From assembly GCA_900543585.1 (NCBI GenBank), contig UQRP01000014.1, forward strand, positions 1 to 57,465: DNA of 57,465 nt, written 5' to 3'. Origin of the DNA: an uncultured Prevotella sp. (GTDB lineage: Bacteria > Bacteroidota > Bacteroidia > Bacteroidales > Bacteroidaceae). Made by a program: the position numbers and the translations under genes. Positions 16,297-25,383 of the stretch are shown here, one piece after another. The notes under the pieces were generated by a model. The model was not told the origin of the DNA. It did no database searches and worked only from the letters and a program-made list of their open reading frames with translations. Positions within the stretch are counted from its first letter, which is position 1. Every line of letters starts with the position of its first letter.

Positions 16297-17856
16297 CTAC
16301 AGGTCCTTGATGTCATTGGCGAGCTTCTTGAGCACGCTGGTGATGCTCACGCGCTCCTCGATGATGCCGAGGAGTTCGTCGACCGACACGCGCTCCTGCT
16401 CCATGGTGTCACGGTGGCGCAGCGTCACGGTGTTGTCCTCAAGGGTCTGACCGTCGACAGTGATGCAGTACGGCGTACCAATGGCATCCTCACGACGATA
16501 GCGCTTACCGATAGAGTCCTTGGCATCGATATGTGTTGTGAAGTGGAACTTCAGCATATCCTGAATCTCCTGAGCCTTCTCCGGCAGACCATCTTTGTTG
16601 ACAAGGGGCAGCACTGCACACTTGATAGGAGCCAGAGCTGCGGGCAGGCTGAGAACGACACGTGTGGAGCCATTCTCCAGTTTCTCCTCGTTGTAGGCAT
16701 GGCAGAGAACAGAGAGGAACATACGGTCCACACCAATGGAGGTCTCCACGTCGTAGGGCACGTAGCTCTCGTTCTTGTCGGGGTCGAAATAGCGCATCTT
16801 GGTGCCGCTGAACTTCTCGTGCTGAGAGAGGTCGTAGTTGGTACGGCTGTGGATACCCTCGACCTCCTTGAAGCCGAACGGCATCTTGAACTCGATGTCG
16901 GTAGCAGCGTTGGCATAGAAGGCCAATTTCTCATGGTCATGGTAACGGTAGTTCTCATCACCCATGCCCAGGGCCTCATGCCAGGCCAGACGTGCCTTCT
17001 TCCAATACTCGAACCACTTCATCTCAGTGCCGGGCTGGCAGAAGAACTGCATCTCCATCTGCTCGAACTCGCGCATACGGAAGACAAACTGGCGGGCCAC
17101 AATCTCGTTACGGAAAGCCTTACCAATCTGTGCGATACCAAACGGCAGCTTCTGGCGCGTGGTGCGCTGCACATTGAGGAAGTTGACGAAGATGCCCTGA
17201 GCGGTCTCAGGACGAAGATAAATCTTATTGGTTGTACCGGCGGTAGAGCCTATCTCAGTGGAGAACATCAGGTTGAACTGGCGCACGTCGGTCCAGTTCT
17301 TGGTACCGCTGATGGGGTCTACGATACCCTCGTCGAGGATAATCTGCTTGAGCTCGTCGAGATCAAGACCCTGCATGGCTTTGGTATAACGCTCGTGAAG
17401 GGCGTCACGCTTCTGCTGATGCTCCAAGACACGGGGGTTGGTGGCACGGAACTTAGCCTCGTCAAAAGCATCGCCAAACTTCTTGGCGGCCTTCTTCACC
17501 TCTTTATCTATCTTCTCATCATACTTGGCAATCTGGTCCTCGATGAGGTTGTCGGCACGATAGCGCTTCTTGGAGTCGCGGTTGTCAATAAGCGGGTCGT
17601 TGAAAGCATCGACATGGCCACTGGCTTTCCACACCGTGGGGTTCATGAAGATGGCGGCATCGATACCTACGATATTGTTATGGAGGAGCACCATGGAATC
17701 CCACCAGTACTTCTTGATATTGTTCTTCAGCTCTACGCCATTGGGTCCGTAGTCATAGACGGCGGCAAGGCCCTCAGGATAAATTTCAGAACTTGGGAAC
17801 ACAAAGCCATATTCCTTACAATGGCTCACAATCTTCTTGAATACATCTTCTGCCAT
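16297..17856 (-). CDS. glyQS: glycyl-tRNA synthetase, single-chain class II
   Basis: The 519-aa protein charges tRNA-Gly in the cytoplasm. Class II motif 1 lies near residue 20 (PEGLAAVYDYGPNGVELKNN), motif 2 near 215 (KIYLRPETAQGIFVNFLNVQ then the FRNEI arginine), and motif 3 near 375 (SIGVDRMFLSVLCHAY). The anticodon-binding domain covers the last 120 residues. This is the homodimeric bacterial/eukaryal type, as in other Bacteroidota. Its -7 box on the minus strand is at 17888-17895, giving a short leader. It is divergent from the topoisomerase gene, with a 22-bp repeat array between the promoters. Confidence 0.96.
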   Translation of the reverse strand: MAEDVFKKIVSHCKEYGFVFPSSEIYPEGLAAVYDYGPNGVELKNNIKKYWWDSMVLLHNNIVGIDAAIFMNPTVWKASGHVDAFNDPLIDNRDSKKRYRADNLIEDQIAKYDEKIDKEVKKAAKKFGDAFDEAKFRATNPRVLEHQQKRDALHERYTKAMQGLDLDELKQIILDEGIVDPISGTKNWTDVRQFNLMFSTEIGSTAGTTNKIYLRPETAQGIFVNFLNVQRTTRQKLPFGIAQIGKAFRNEIVARQFVFRMREFEQMEMQFFCQPGTEMKWFEYWKKARLAWHEALGMGDENYRYHDHEKLAFYANAATDIEFKMPFGFKEVEGIHSRTNYDLSQHEKFSGTKMRYFDPDKNESYVPYDVETSIGVDRMFLSVLCHAYNEEKLENGSTRVVLSLPAALAPIKCAVLPLVNKDGLPEKAQEIQDMLKFHFTTHIDAKDSIGKRYRREDAIGTPYCITVDGQTLEDNTVTLRHRDTMEQERVSVDELLGIIEERVSITSVLKKLANDIKDL

Positions 17857-17887
17857 GATTTCTTAGCTATAAATTTACAATTTCCTG

Positions 17888-17895
17888 CAAAGTTA
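17888..17895 (-). promoter_or_regulatory. glyQS -7 box
   Basis: The minus strand reads TAACTTTG, an exact TAnnTTTG match, 31 bases before the ATG. Confidence 0.6.
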
Positions 17896-17981
17896 CGGCT
17901 TTTTACTCGATAATTGTCGTGTTTTGCGTTAAAATAGAGTAAGAAGCCGCTTTCCACTCCCTAATAGCTAAGAGAATGCGC

Positions 17982-18113
17982 GGCAAATGCCACAGATATC
18001 TGCGGCAAATGCCAACGACATCCATGGCAAATGCCAACGACATCCATGGCAAATGCCAACGACATCCGTGGCAAATGCCAACGATATCCGTGGCAAATGC
18101 CGTACATATTCCG
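17982..18113. repeat. array of six 22-bp units with GGCAAATGCC cores
   Basis: GGCAAATGCC starts at 17982, 18004, 18026, 18048, 18070 and 18092, exactly 22 bp apart. The 12-base linkers vary mildly (mostly AACGA-Y-ATCC-R-T). Each core is a near-palindrome (GGCA-AA-TGCC). The array lies between the divergent glyQS and parC promoters. The reverse complement (GGCATTTGCC + ACGGATRTCGTT) is the same unit as the array at 57160. Confidence 0.92.
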
Positions 18114-18200
18114 GAGACACACATTGCGCCAGTATAGCAGTGCCTCTGTAATTTCCCATCATTTTTCCGCATATATCCCGAGCATTTTGTTTTTTTTTCG

Positions 18201-18208
18201 TAACTTTG
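18201..18208 (+). promoter_or_regulatory. parC -7 box
   Basis: TAACTTTG, an exact TAnnTTTG match, 46 bases before the ATG at 18254. A poly-T stretch precedes it; no well-spaced -33 box is evident. Confidence 0.55.
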
Positions 18209-18253
18209 CATAGATAGGGCTTCCTATGCCCTTAACGCAACAAAAATATATCA

Positions 18254-20950
18254 ATGGACGACGATAAGACAAACAACAACAATCCTCAGGACGATGAGGA
18301 GCTGACCGTAGACCAGCACTCGGACTATAAGCCTGCCGACCGCTTCGACGCCTCTGCCGTACACCATCTGTCGGGAATGTATAAGAACTGGTTCCTCGAC
18401 TATGCATCGTACGTCATCCTCGAACGTGCCGTGCCACATATCGAGGATGGTCTGAAGCCCGTACAGCGCCGTATCCTCCACACCATGAAGCGTATGGACG
18501 ATGGCCGCTACAATAAGGTGGCCAATATCGTGGGCGAGACGATGAAGTTTCACCCGCATGGTGACGCCTCCATCGGTGACGCCCTCGTACAGCTCGGCCA
18601 GAAAGACCTGCTCATCGACACACAGGGCAACTGGGGCAATATCCTCACCGGTGACCGCGCTGCCGCACCACGATATATCGAGGCGCGGCTCTCGAAGTTT
18701 GCCCTTGAGACGGTCTTCAACCCCAAGACAACGGAATGGCAACTCTCCTACGACGGTCGTAACAAGGAGCCTATCACCCTGCCGGTGAAGTTCCCACTGC
18801 TGCTGGCTCAGGGCGCTGAGGGCATTGCCGTGGGTCTGTCGTCGAAAGTGCTGCCCCACAACTTCAACGAGCTCTGTGATGCCGCCATCAGCTATCTCAA
18901 AGGCAAGGACTTCCACCTCTACCCCGACTTCCCCACGGGTGGCGCCATTGACGTATCGAAATACAACGACGGCCAGCGCGGGGGCGTGGTGCGCGTCAGA
19001 GCCAAGATAGAGAAGTTGGATTCCAAGACCCTCGTCATCCGTGAGGTGCCGTTCAGCAAGACGGCTGCCTCTCTCCAGGACTCCATCACAAAAGCCATTG
19101 AGAAGGGTAAGATAAAAGCCCGCAAAGTCATCGACATGACTGCGCGCCAGGTAGAGATACAGGTGCAGCTGGCGCCCGGTGTTTCGCCCGACAAGACCAT
19201 TGACGCCCTCTATGCCTTCACCGACTGCGAAATCAACATCTCGCCCAACTGCTGCGTCATCGAGGACGACAAGCCCCAGTTCCTCACCGTCAGCGACGTC
19301 CTGCGCCATTCCACCGACCGCACCATGGGCCTGCTGCGCAAGGAGTTGGAGATACGCAAAGGCGAGTTGCAAGAACAGCTCTTCTTCTCGTCCTTGGAGC
19401 GCATCTTCATCGAGGAGCGCATGTATAAGGAGAAGAAATTTGAACAGGCTCCCAACCAGAAAGCTGTGTTGGCATTCCTCGACGAGAAGTTCACTCCGTG
19501 GAAGCCAAAGCTTATCCGCGAGGTGCGCGATGACGACTACCTGCGTCTCTTAGAGATAAAGATGCAGCGCATCCTGAAATACAACAAGGAGAAAGCCGAT
19601 GAGCTCATTGCCAAGATAAAGGCTGAGATAAAGGGTATCGAGCACGACCTGGCCCATATGACCGATGTCACGATAGCCTGGTTCCAGCATCTGAAGGAGG
19701 TCTACGGCAAAGAGCACCCGCGCCTCACTGAGGTGCGCTCCTTCGACACCATCGAGGTGACGAAAGTCGTGGAAGCCAACGAGAAACTCTATATCAACCG
19801 TCAGGACGGATTTATCGGCACAGGACTGAAGAAAGACGAGTTTGTGTGCAACTGCTCCGACCTCGACGACATCATCATCTTCTACCGCGACGGCAAATAC
19901 AAGGTCATCAAGGTGGCCGACAAGATCTTTGTCGGCAAGAACGTGCTGTGGGTGCAGGTCTTCAAGAAGAACGACACCCGTACCATCTACAATGTCGTCT
20001 ACCGTGACGGCAAGCACGGCCCCTACTGGATCAAGCGCTTCAATGTGACGAGCATCACGCGCGACCGTGAGTATGACCTCACCCTCGGCACGCCAGGCTC
20101 CCGCATCATGTACTTCACCGCCAACCCCAACGGTGAGGCCGAGACCATCAAGGTGACCCTCGACGTCGACGTGACGAAGAAGAACCAGAACATCTTCCTG
20201 GAGAAGGACTTCTCCGACATCCTTATCAAAGGTCGCGCTGCCCGCGGCAACCTGCTCACCAAGCACAGCGTCCACCGTATCACGCTCAAGAGCCGTGGCC
20301 ACTCCACCCTCGGCGGCCGCAAGGTGTGGTTCGACCATGATGTCAAGCGCCTCAACTACGAAGGGCACGGCGAGCTCCTCGGCGAGTTCTACGACGGCGA
20401 CAGCATCCTCGTCATCCTCGACAACGGAGAATATCATATCACGGACTTCGACCTGAACAACCATTTCGAGGACAACATCCAACTGATAGAGAAATACGAC
20501 CCGCACAAGGTGTGGACCGCTGTCCTCCTCGATGCCGACAACAGCGGTTATCCCTATCTCAAGCGGTTCCTCATGGACGCCTCGAAACGCCCGCAGAACT
20601 ACCTCGGCGACAACACCGACAACCAGCTTCTGCTGCTCACCGATACCCCTTACCCCAACATCCGGGTCACCTTCGGTGGTGCCGACAGCGTCCGCCCACC
20701 TATGGAGATTGACGCCGAGCAGTTTGTCGGTGTCAAGGGCTACAAGGCCAAGGGTAAGCGCATCGCCACATGGCAGGTGGAGAAGGTGGAAGAACTGGAG
20801 CCTCTGCGACAGCCCGAGGAGACCAACGACGAAGACACGCCCAGCACTCCTCCTGACGACAGCAACGAGGACCCTGATGCCGGGAAAAGCCGGCAGCAGG
20901 TCATAGACGAGATGACAGGACAGTTAAACCTTTTCAACGATGATAATTAA
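18254..20950 (+). CDS. parC: type IIA topoisomerase subunit A (topoisomerase IV ParC type)
   Basis: The 898-aa protein cuts and passes DNA duplexes together with a ParE/GyrB partner not in this window. An acidic N-terminal tail precedes the breakage-reunion domain: SYVILERAVPHIEDGLKPVQ near residue 55, KFHPHGDASIGDAL near 97, and the catalytic tyrosine in AAPRY (Tyr141). A coiled-coil segment (about 420-500) is followed by a divergent beta-pinwheel C-terminal domain without an obvious GyrA box, favouring ParC over GyrA. The residue matching GyrA Ser83 is Ala, which looks native to this lineage. The acidic C-terminal tail overlaps the next gene by 11 bases. Confidence 0.9.
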   Translation: MDDDKTNNNNPQDDEELTVDQHSDYKPADRFDASAVHHLSGMYKNWFLDYASYVILERAVPHIEDGLKPVQRRILHTMKRMDDGRYNKVANIVGETMKFHPHGDASIGDALVQLGQKDLLIDTQGNWGNILTGDRAAAPRYIEARLSKFALETVFNPKTTEWQLSYDGRNKEPITLPVKFPLLLAQGAEGIAVGLSSKVLPHNFNELCDAAISYLKGKDFHLYPDFPTGGAIDVSKYNDGQRGGVVRVRAKIEKLDSKTLVIREVPFSKTAASLQDSITKAIEKGKIKARKVIDMTARQVEIQVQLAPGVSPDKTIDALYAFTDCEINISPNCCVIEDDKPQFLTVSDVLRHSTDRTMGLLRKELEIRKGELQEQLFFSSLERIFIEERMYKEKKFEQAPNQKAVLAFLDEKFTPWKPKLIREVRDDDYLRLLEIKMQRILKYNKEKADELIAKIKAEIKGIEHDLAHMTDVTIAWFQHLKEVYGKEHPRLTEVRSFDTIEVTKVVEANEKLYINRQDGFIGTGLKKDEFVCNCSDLDDIIIFYRDGKYKVIKVADKIFVGKNVLWVQVFKKNDTRTIYNVVYRDGKHGPYWIKRFNVTSITRDREYDLTLGTPGSRIMYFTANPNGEAETIKVTLDVDVTKKNQNIFLEKDFSDILIKGRAARGNLLTKHSVHRITLKSRGHSTLGGRKVWFDHDVKRLNYEGHGELLGEFYDGDSILVILDNGEYHITDFDLNNHFEDNIQLIEKYDPHKVWTAVLLDADNSGYPYLKRFLMDASKRPQNYLGDNTDNQLLLLTDTPYPNIRVTFGGADSVRPPMEIDAEQFVGVKGYKAKGKRIATWQVEKVEELEPLRQPEETNDEDTPSTPPDDSNEDPDAGKSRQQVIDEMTGQLNLFNDDN

Positions 20951-21716
20951 GGTCATAGCGACAATGCTTCTCTGCCTCCTCCCGCTCTTAGCCTCGGGCC
21001 AGCGAGAGAAGGCAAGTCTGATAGGCGTGGGATATACATCCATCCTTGACACCTATCTCTCGCAGGAGACAGCCAAAGGTACCGAGGTGAGATATGCATG
21101 GGAGAAAGCCAACCGTAAGCTGTCGAAAGCCGACAGCACGGCGCTGCGCCACTGGTCGACCTATGTCTCGCAGGATGTCTTTGCTTCCTTTGCGGGCACC
21201 CGCGGCAACGACAACTCCTTTCTCGGCGCCATGTACAACCTCCGCTTCGGCTGGCATTACAACTTCGACCTGCCGTCGGACATCAACGTGCGTGTCGGCG
21301 GACTCGCTGACGTGGCTTTGGGCGGACTCTACAACACCCGCAACAGCAACAACCCCGCACAGGCCAGGGCTGCACTGAGCATAGACCCTTCCGTCATGGC
21401 GACGTGGCATTTTCGCATCAAGAACCGACCCTTTGCCCTGCGCTATGAGGCTGCCATGCCGCTCATCGGCATCGCCTTCTCGCCCAACTACGGGCAGTCG
21501 TATTACGAGATATTCACACGCGGCAACTACGACCACAACATCGTCTTCACATCACCTTTCTCGGCGGTGCAGTTCCGGCAGTTGCTCACCTTCGACTTCC
21601 GACTCTGGCATACCACGTTCACCATCGGGTATCTCGGCGACATCCGGCAGATGGACGCCAACAACCTGAAATACCATCAGTATTCGCATAACATCATGAT
21701 AGGATGGAGATATTGA
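20940..21716 (+). CDS. DUF3316-like exported outer-membrane protein
   Basis: The 258-aa product has a signal peptide (about residues 1-20, cleavage near ASGQ). The mature part alternates hydrophobic and polar residues with many aromatic ends (FRQLLTFDFRLWHTTFTIGY, final WRY), as in small beta-barrels. The sequence fits DUF3316-type Bacteroidota proteins, whose function is unknown. It starts inside the 3' end of parC and its own 3' end overlaps the S41 protease gene by 13 bases, so the three genes are probably translationally coupled. Confidence 0.7.
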   Translation: MIIKVIATMLLCLLPLLASGQREKASLIGVGYTSILDTYLSQETAKGTEVRYAWEKANRKLSKADSTALRHWSTYVSQDVFASFAGTRGNDNSFLGAMYNLRFGWHYNFDLPSDINVRVGGLADVALGGLYNTRNSNNPAQARAALSIDPSVMATWHFRIKNRPFALRYEAAMPLIGIAFSPNYGQSYYEIFTRGNYDHNIVFTSPFSAVQFRQLLTFDFRLWHTTFTIGYLGDIRQMDANNLKYHQYSHNIMIGWRY

Positions 21717-22708
21717 GAAAACTTTCTTTCTGTCTGCTCGCCGTCCTGCTCTTCGGCAGCTGCGTCACTGAGGACGAGTTCAGCGACTCGCCGTCGGGCA
21801 ATTTCGAGGCGCTGTGGAAAATCATGGACGAGCACTACTGCTTCTTCCAGGAGAAAGGCATCGACTGGGACTCTGTCCATGCCGCCTACGCTCCGCGCTT
21901 CAACAATGGCATGACAGAGAGCCAGCAGTTGGAAGTGCTTGGTGATATGCTCGCCGAGCTCAAAGACGGGCATGTCAACCTCTTTGCCTCCTTCGACTAC
22001 AGCCGCTACTGGGGGTTCCATGAGAACTACCCGTCCAACTACAGCGACTCCCTCGTCCGCCGCTATCTCGGCACTGACTACCGCATTGCCAGCGGTCTGA
22101 AATACCGCATCCTTGACGACAACATCGGCTACATCCGGTGCGCTACCTTTGAGAACACCTTCGGCGCCGGCAACCTCGACGACATCCTGCTCTATCTCCA
22201 ACCCTGCCTCGGTCTCATCATCGACGTCAGAGACAACGGTGGCGGCATGCTCACCTCTGCCGAGACCTTGGCGGCCCGCTTCACCGACAAAGAGCTCCTC
22301 GTGGGGTATATGCGCCATAAGACGGGGAAGGGCCATAACGACTTCTCCAGCTTGGAGGAGCAGCGGCTCAAGCCCGCTAAGGGCGTGAGATGGCACAAGC
22401 CCGTCGTCGTCATCACCAACCGCAGCGTTTTCTCCGCTGCCAACGAGTTTGTGAAATACATGCGCTGCTGCCCCAATGTCACCATCGTGGGCGACAACAC
22501 CGGTGGAGGCGCCGGCCTGCCTTTCTCCTCAGAGATTCCCAACGGCTGGAGCATCCGCTTCTCCGCCTGCCCGATGTACGACAAGAACTTGCAGAGCACT
22601 GAGGGCGGCATGGAGCCCGACGTCAAGGCTTCACTCTCTGACATCGGCTTCGTCTATGGCTATGACTCTATCATAGAGACGGCAAGGGCCATCATCAACA
22701 GAAAATAA
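21704..22708 (+). CDS. S41-family C-terminal-processing-type peptidase lipoprotein
   Basis: The 334-aa protein has a lipobox FGSC (Cys20). The tail-specific protease core shows GYIRCATF, LIIDVRDNGGG (about residue 175) and the nucleophile region ITNRSVFSAANEF (about 245), followed by GDNTGGGAG and PDV near the end. No PDZ domain is obvious, so it belongs to the shorter S41 group found in Bacteroidota lipoproteins. Substrates are unknown. It lies in an apparent parC-DUF3316-S41-tex operon, 35 bases before tex. Confidence 0.85.
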   Translation: MEILRKLSFCLLAVLLFGSCVTEDEFSDSPSGNFEALWKIMDEHYCFFQEKGIDWDSVHAAYAPRFNNGMTESQQLEVLGDMLAELKDGHVNLFASFDYSRYWGFHENYPSNYSDSLVRRYLGTDYRIASGLKYRILDDNIGYIRCATFENTFGAGNLDDILLYLQPCLGLIIDVRDNGGGMLTSAETLAARFTDKELLVGYMRHKTGKGHNDFSSLEEQRLKPAKGVRWHKPVVVITNRSVFSAANEFVKYMRCCPNVTIVGDNTGGGAGLPFSSEIPNGWSIRFSACPMYDKNLQSTEGGMEPDVKASLSDIGFVYGYDSIIETARAIINRK

Positions 22709-22743
22709 ACTTATCTGCCACCCCAGCATAACAATAACAACCT

Positions 22744-24858
22744 ATGAACCAATACGCAGAAATCATATCCCAGCAGACGGGCATCCGCGCCGAGCAGGTG
22801 GAGGCCGTCATCGACCTCCTTGATGCCGGTGCCACCATCCCTTTCATCAGCCGCTACCGCAAGGAGGCCACGGGCAACCTCAACGAGGTGCAGGTGGCGC
22901 TCATCAGTGACCTCTATGAGAAGCTCAAGGAGCTGAACAAGCGCAAGGAGACGATTCTCAAAACCATCGAGGCGCAGGGCAAGCTCACCGACGAGCTCCG
23001 ACACCGCATCGAAGCTTCGTGGAATGCCACGGAGATAGAGGACATCTATATGCCTTTCAAGCCCCGCCGCCGCACACGCGCCCAGGTGGCCCGGGAGCAG
23101 GGTTTGGAGCCGTTGGCACGCGTCATCCTCTTCCAGAAAGAGCACTACCCCGATATGGCGGCCCATAAGTTTGTCAAAGGCGATGTCAAGGATGTAAAGG
23201 CCGCTATCAAAGGGGCCCAGGACATCATCGCCGAAGATATCAGCATGAACGAGGGCACACGCCAGACCGTGCGCAAGGCTTTCCAGCGGGAGGCTGTCAT
23301 CGCCTCTCGCGTCATACCGAAGATGAAAGATGAGGACAAAGCGCAGAAATACAGCGACTACTTCGCCTTCAGCGAGGAGCTGCGCCGCTGCTCCTCCCAC
23401 CGGCTGTTGGCTATGCGCCGCGGTGAGGCCGAGGGGATTTTGCGCGTGAGCATCACTATCGACGACGAGAACTGCACCGACCGCCTGAAACGCTACTGGG
23501 TGCATGGCTTCGGACCCTGCCAGACACTCGTCGGCGAGGCTGTGGAGGACAGCTACAAACGACTCATAGAGCCGTCCATTGAGAACGAGTTCAACGCCCT
23601 GAGCAAGGAGAAAGCCGACGACGAGGCCATCCAGGTCTTCAAGGAGAACCTGCGGCAGCTGCTCCTCGACCCACCACTCGGACAGAAACGCGTCATGGGT
23701 GTAGACCCCGGCATCCGCACCGGGTGCAAGGTCGTCGTCCTCGACGCCCAGGGCAACCTGCTCTACCACGATGTCGTCATGGCCGTGGGCTCGGCAGCGT
23801 CCGGCAACGCCCTTGGCAAATTCTCCGACATCGCGCATAAATGGCGCGTGGAGGCCATCGCCTGCGGCAATGGTACGGCGTCACGGGAGACCGCTGACAT
23901 CCTGCGGCAGATTGCCGACATCCCCACCTACGTCGTCTCCGAGGATGGCGCCAGCATCTACTCGGCATCAGAGACGGCACGCGAGGAGTTCCCCAACGAG
24001 GACGTCACCGTGCGCGGTGCCGTGAGCATCGGCCGACGGCTCATGGACCCTTTGGCTGAGCTCGTGAAGATAGACCCGAAGAGCATCGGCGTGGGACAGT
24101 ACCAGCACGATGTCGACCAGACAAAACTCAAGCACAGCCTCGACCAGACCGTGGAGCTCTGCGTCAACGCCGTCGGCGTGGATGTCAACACCGCCTCGAA
24201 GAATCTGCTGACCTACGTCTCTGGCTTGGGACCTGTCTTGGCACAGAATATCGTGGACTACCGCAAGGAGAACGGTGCCTTCACCTCGCGCGCCGAGCTG
24301 AAGAAGGTGCCGCGCCTCGGTCCCGCCGCCTTCCAGCAGTGTGCGGGCTTCCTGCGCATCCCGGGGGCTAAGAATCCCCTCGACGCCAGCGCTGTCCATC
24401 CCGAGAGCTATGCCATCGTGGAGAAGATGGCCGACGACTGCGGATGCTCCGTGGCCGACCTTATCAAGAAGCCGGAGGAGCGCAAGAAGATAGACATCCG
24501 CCGCTATGTGTCGAAGACAGTAGGACTCCCCACCCTCACCGACATCATGAAGGAGTTGGAGAAGCCGGGCCGCGACCCGCGTGGCAAAGCCGAGACCTTT
24601 GAGTTCGACCCGCGGGTGCATACGCCCGAAGACCTCGTGCCGGGAATGGAGCTGCCGGGCATCGTTACCAACATCACCAACTTCGGCGCCTTCGTCGACA
24701 TCGGCGTGCACCAGGATGGCCTCGTTCACATCTCGCAGCTTGCCAACCACTATGTCAAGGACCCCAACGATGTCGTCAAGCTCCACCAGCACGTCACCGT
24801 GAAGGTCTTGGAGGTGGACCGCCGTCGCCACCGCATCTCGCTGACAATGAGAGGATAA
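22744..24858 (+). CDS. tex: Tex-family RNA-binding transcription accessory protein
   Basis: The 704-aa protein has the complete Tex layout: an N-terminal helical domain (TIPFISRYRKEATGNLNEVQ near 30), a YqgF/RNase-H-like domain starting at GVDPGIRTGCKVVVLD (about 320), helix-hairpin-helix motifs (VSGLGPVLAQNIVDYR and KVPRLGPAAFQQCAGF, about 490-540), and a C-terminal S1 domain (GIVTNITNFGAFVDIGVHQD). Tex binds RNA in the cytoplasm and affects transcription and stress tolerance. The gene is intact and is followed by three 30-bp repeats. Confidence 0.95.
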   Translation: MNQYAEIISQQTGIRAEQVEAVIDLLDAGATIPFISRYRKEATGNLNEVQVALISDLYEKLKELNKRKETILKTIEAQGKLTDELRHRIEASWNATEIEDIYMPFKPRRRTRAQVAREQGLEPLARVILFQKEHYPDMAAHKFVKGDVKDVKAAIKGAQDIIAEDISMNEGTRQTVRKAFQREAVIASRVIPKMKDEDKAQKYSDYFAFSEELRRCSSHRLLAMRRGEAEGILRVSITIDDENCTDRLKRYWVHGFGPCQTLVGEAVEDSYKRLIEPSIENEFNALSKEKADDEAIQVFKENLRQLLLDPPLGQKRVMGVDPGIRTGCKVVVLDAQGNLLYHDVVMAVGSAASGNALGKFSDIAHKWRVEAIACGNGTASRETADILRQIADIPTYVVSEDGASIYSASETAREEFPNEDVTVRGAVSIGRRLMDPLAELVKIDPKSIGVGQYQHDVDQTKLKHSLDQTVELCVNAVGVDVNTASKNLLTYVSGLGPVLAQNIVDYRKENGAFTSRAELKKVPRLGPAAFQQCAGFLRIPGAKNPLDASAVHPESYAIVEKMADDCGCSVADLIKKPEERKKIDIRRYVSKTVGLPTLTDIMKELEKPGRDPRGKAETFEFDPRVHTPEDLVPGMELPGIVTNITNFGAFVDIGVHQDGLVHISQLANHYVKDPNDVVKLHQHVTVKVLEVDRRRHRISLTMRG

Positions 24859-24863
24859 AAGGT

Positions 24864-24953
24864 GATAGCTGATTTTCTGCAATAGATAATCAGGATAGCT
24901 GATTTCCCGCAATAGATAATCAGGATAGCTGATTTCCTGCAATAGATAATCAG
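24864..24953 (+). repeat. three tandem 30-bp units after tex
   Basis: Units start at 24864, 24894 and 24924. Each reads GATAGCTGATTT, two variable bases, then TGC or CGC and AATAGATAATCAG. They begin six bases after the tex stop and end before the tRNA promoter. Function is unknown; they could form part of the tex 3' end. Confidence 0.85.
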
Positions 24954-24986
24954 AAAGTGGAATGATAGAAGAAATCACCTCAAAAT

Positions 24987-25017
24987 TTTGCAGTTACGAG
25001 ATTTCTTCTTAACTTTG
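24987..25017 (+). promoter_or_regulatory. tRNA-Leu promoter
   Basis: TTTG (24987-24990), 19 bases, then TAACTTTG (25010-25017): an exact Bacteroidota promoter, 56 bases before the tRNA. Confidence 0.7.
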
Positions 25018-25073
25018 CAAAACCGTTAGCCATCAACTTTGCAAGCGTTCATGTGCCAACGGTCTTGCTTCTT

Positions 25074-25155
25074 GCGCCTGTGGCGGAATTGGTAGACGCG
25101 CTAGACTTAGGATCTAGTTGCTCACGCAGTGCAGGTTCGAGTCCTGTCAGGCGCA
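25074..25155 (+). tRNA. tRNA-Leu (UAG anticodon)
   Basis: Acceptor strands GCGCCTG (25074-25080) and CAGGCGC (25148-25154) pair fully, with discriminator A at 25155. The anticodon arm is CTAGA-CTTAGGA-TCTAG, giving anticodon TAG, which reads CUA leucine codons. A long variable arm (TTGCTCACGCAGT) marks a class II tRNA. The T arm is GCAGG-TTCGAGT-CCTGT. CCA is not encoded. A perfect 12-bp terminator follows. Confidence 0.95.
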
Positions 25156-25163
25156 CCTCACTG

Positions 25164-25200
25164 AATGCCAAGCAATTGAATATCAGTTGCTTGGCATTTT
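25164..25200 (+). terminator. terminator of tRNA-Leu
   Basis: AATGCCAAGCAA and TTGCTTGGCATT form a perfect 12-bp stem with an 11-base loop and a short T run. Confidence 0.75.
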
Positions 25201-25383
25201 AAGTTCGAAATATTGGCGACAGAGTGGCGACATTGTAGAACTCAACATCATTGTAATCGTTGGAAATATGGTAACCAACGACCATGCCTCATCAAAAGAC
25301 AATATCTGCCCGTCCGCTATCTTTTGTAAGATAGGGATGGAAGAGCGAAGGTCGGATATTAGATATTCCATTGTCATAGTCAT
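25183..25383 (-). pseudogene. 66-codon remnant overlapping the RecG-like fragment
   Basis: Its ATG overlaps the TGA of the upstream fragment (AAATGACT), the usual sign of a coupled gene pair. The predicted peptide MEYLISDLRSSIPILQKIAD continues to a stop formed by the tRNA terminator sequence (KMPSN). It is not a family I recognise. The coupling suggests a once-longer gene cut off where it meets the tRNA-Leu 3' flank. Confidence 0.4.

Noticed and set aside
16282..17913. 543-codon open frame on the plus strand
   Set aside because: Antisense to glyQS, whose synthetase motifs are complete; the plus frame has no recognisable domain.
17982..18113. CRISPR array
   Set aside because: Units are 22 bp in total with no unique 30-base spacers, linkers are themselves similar, and no cas genes are nearby.
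17903..18211. 102-codon minus frame across the 22-bp array
   Set aside because: The peptide is just the repeat translated in successive frames; a 22-bp period is not a multiple of three. The array is non-coding.
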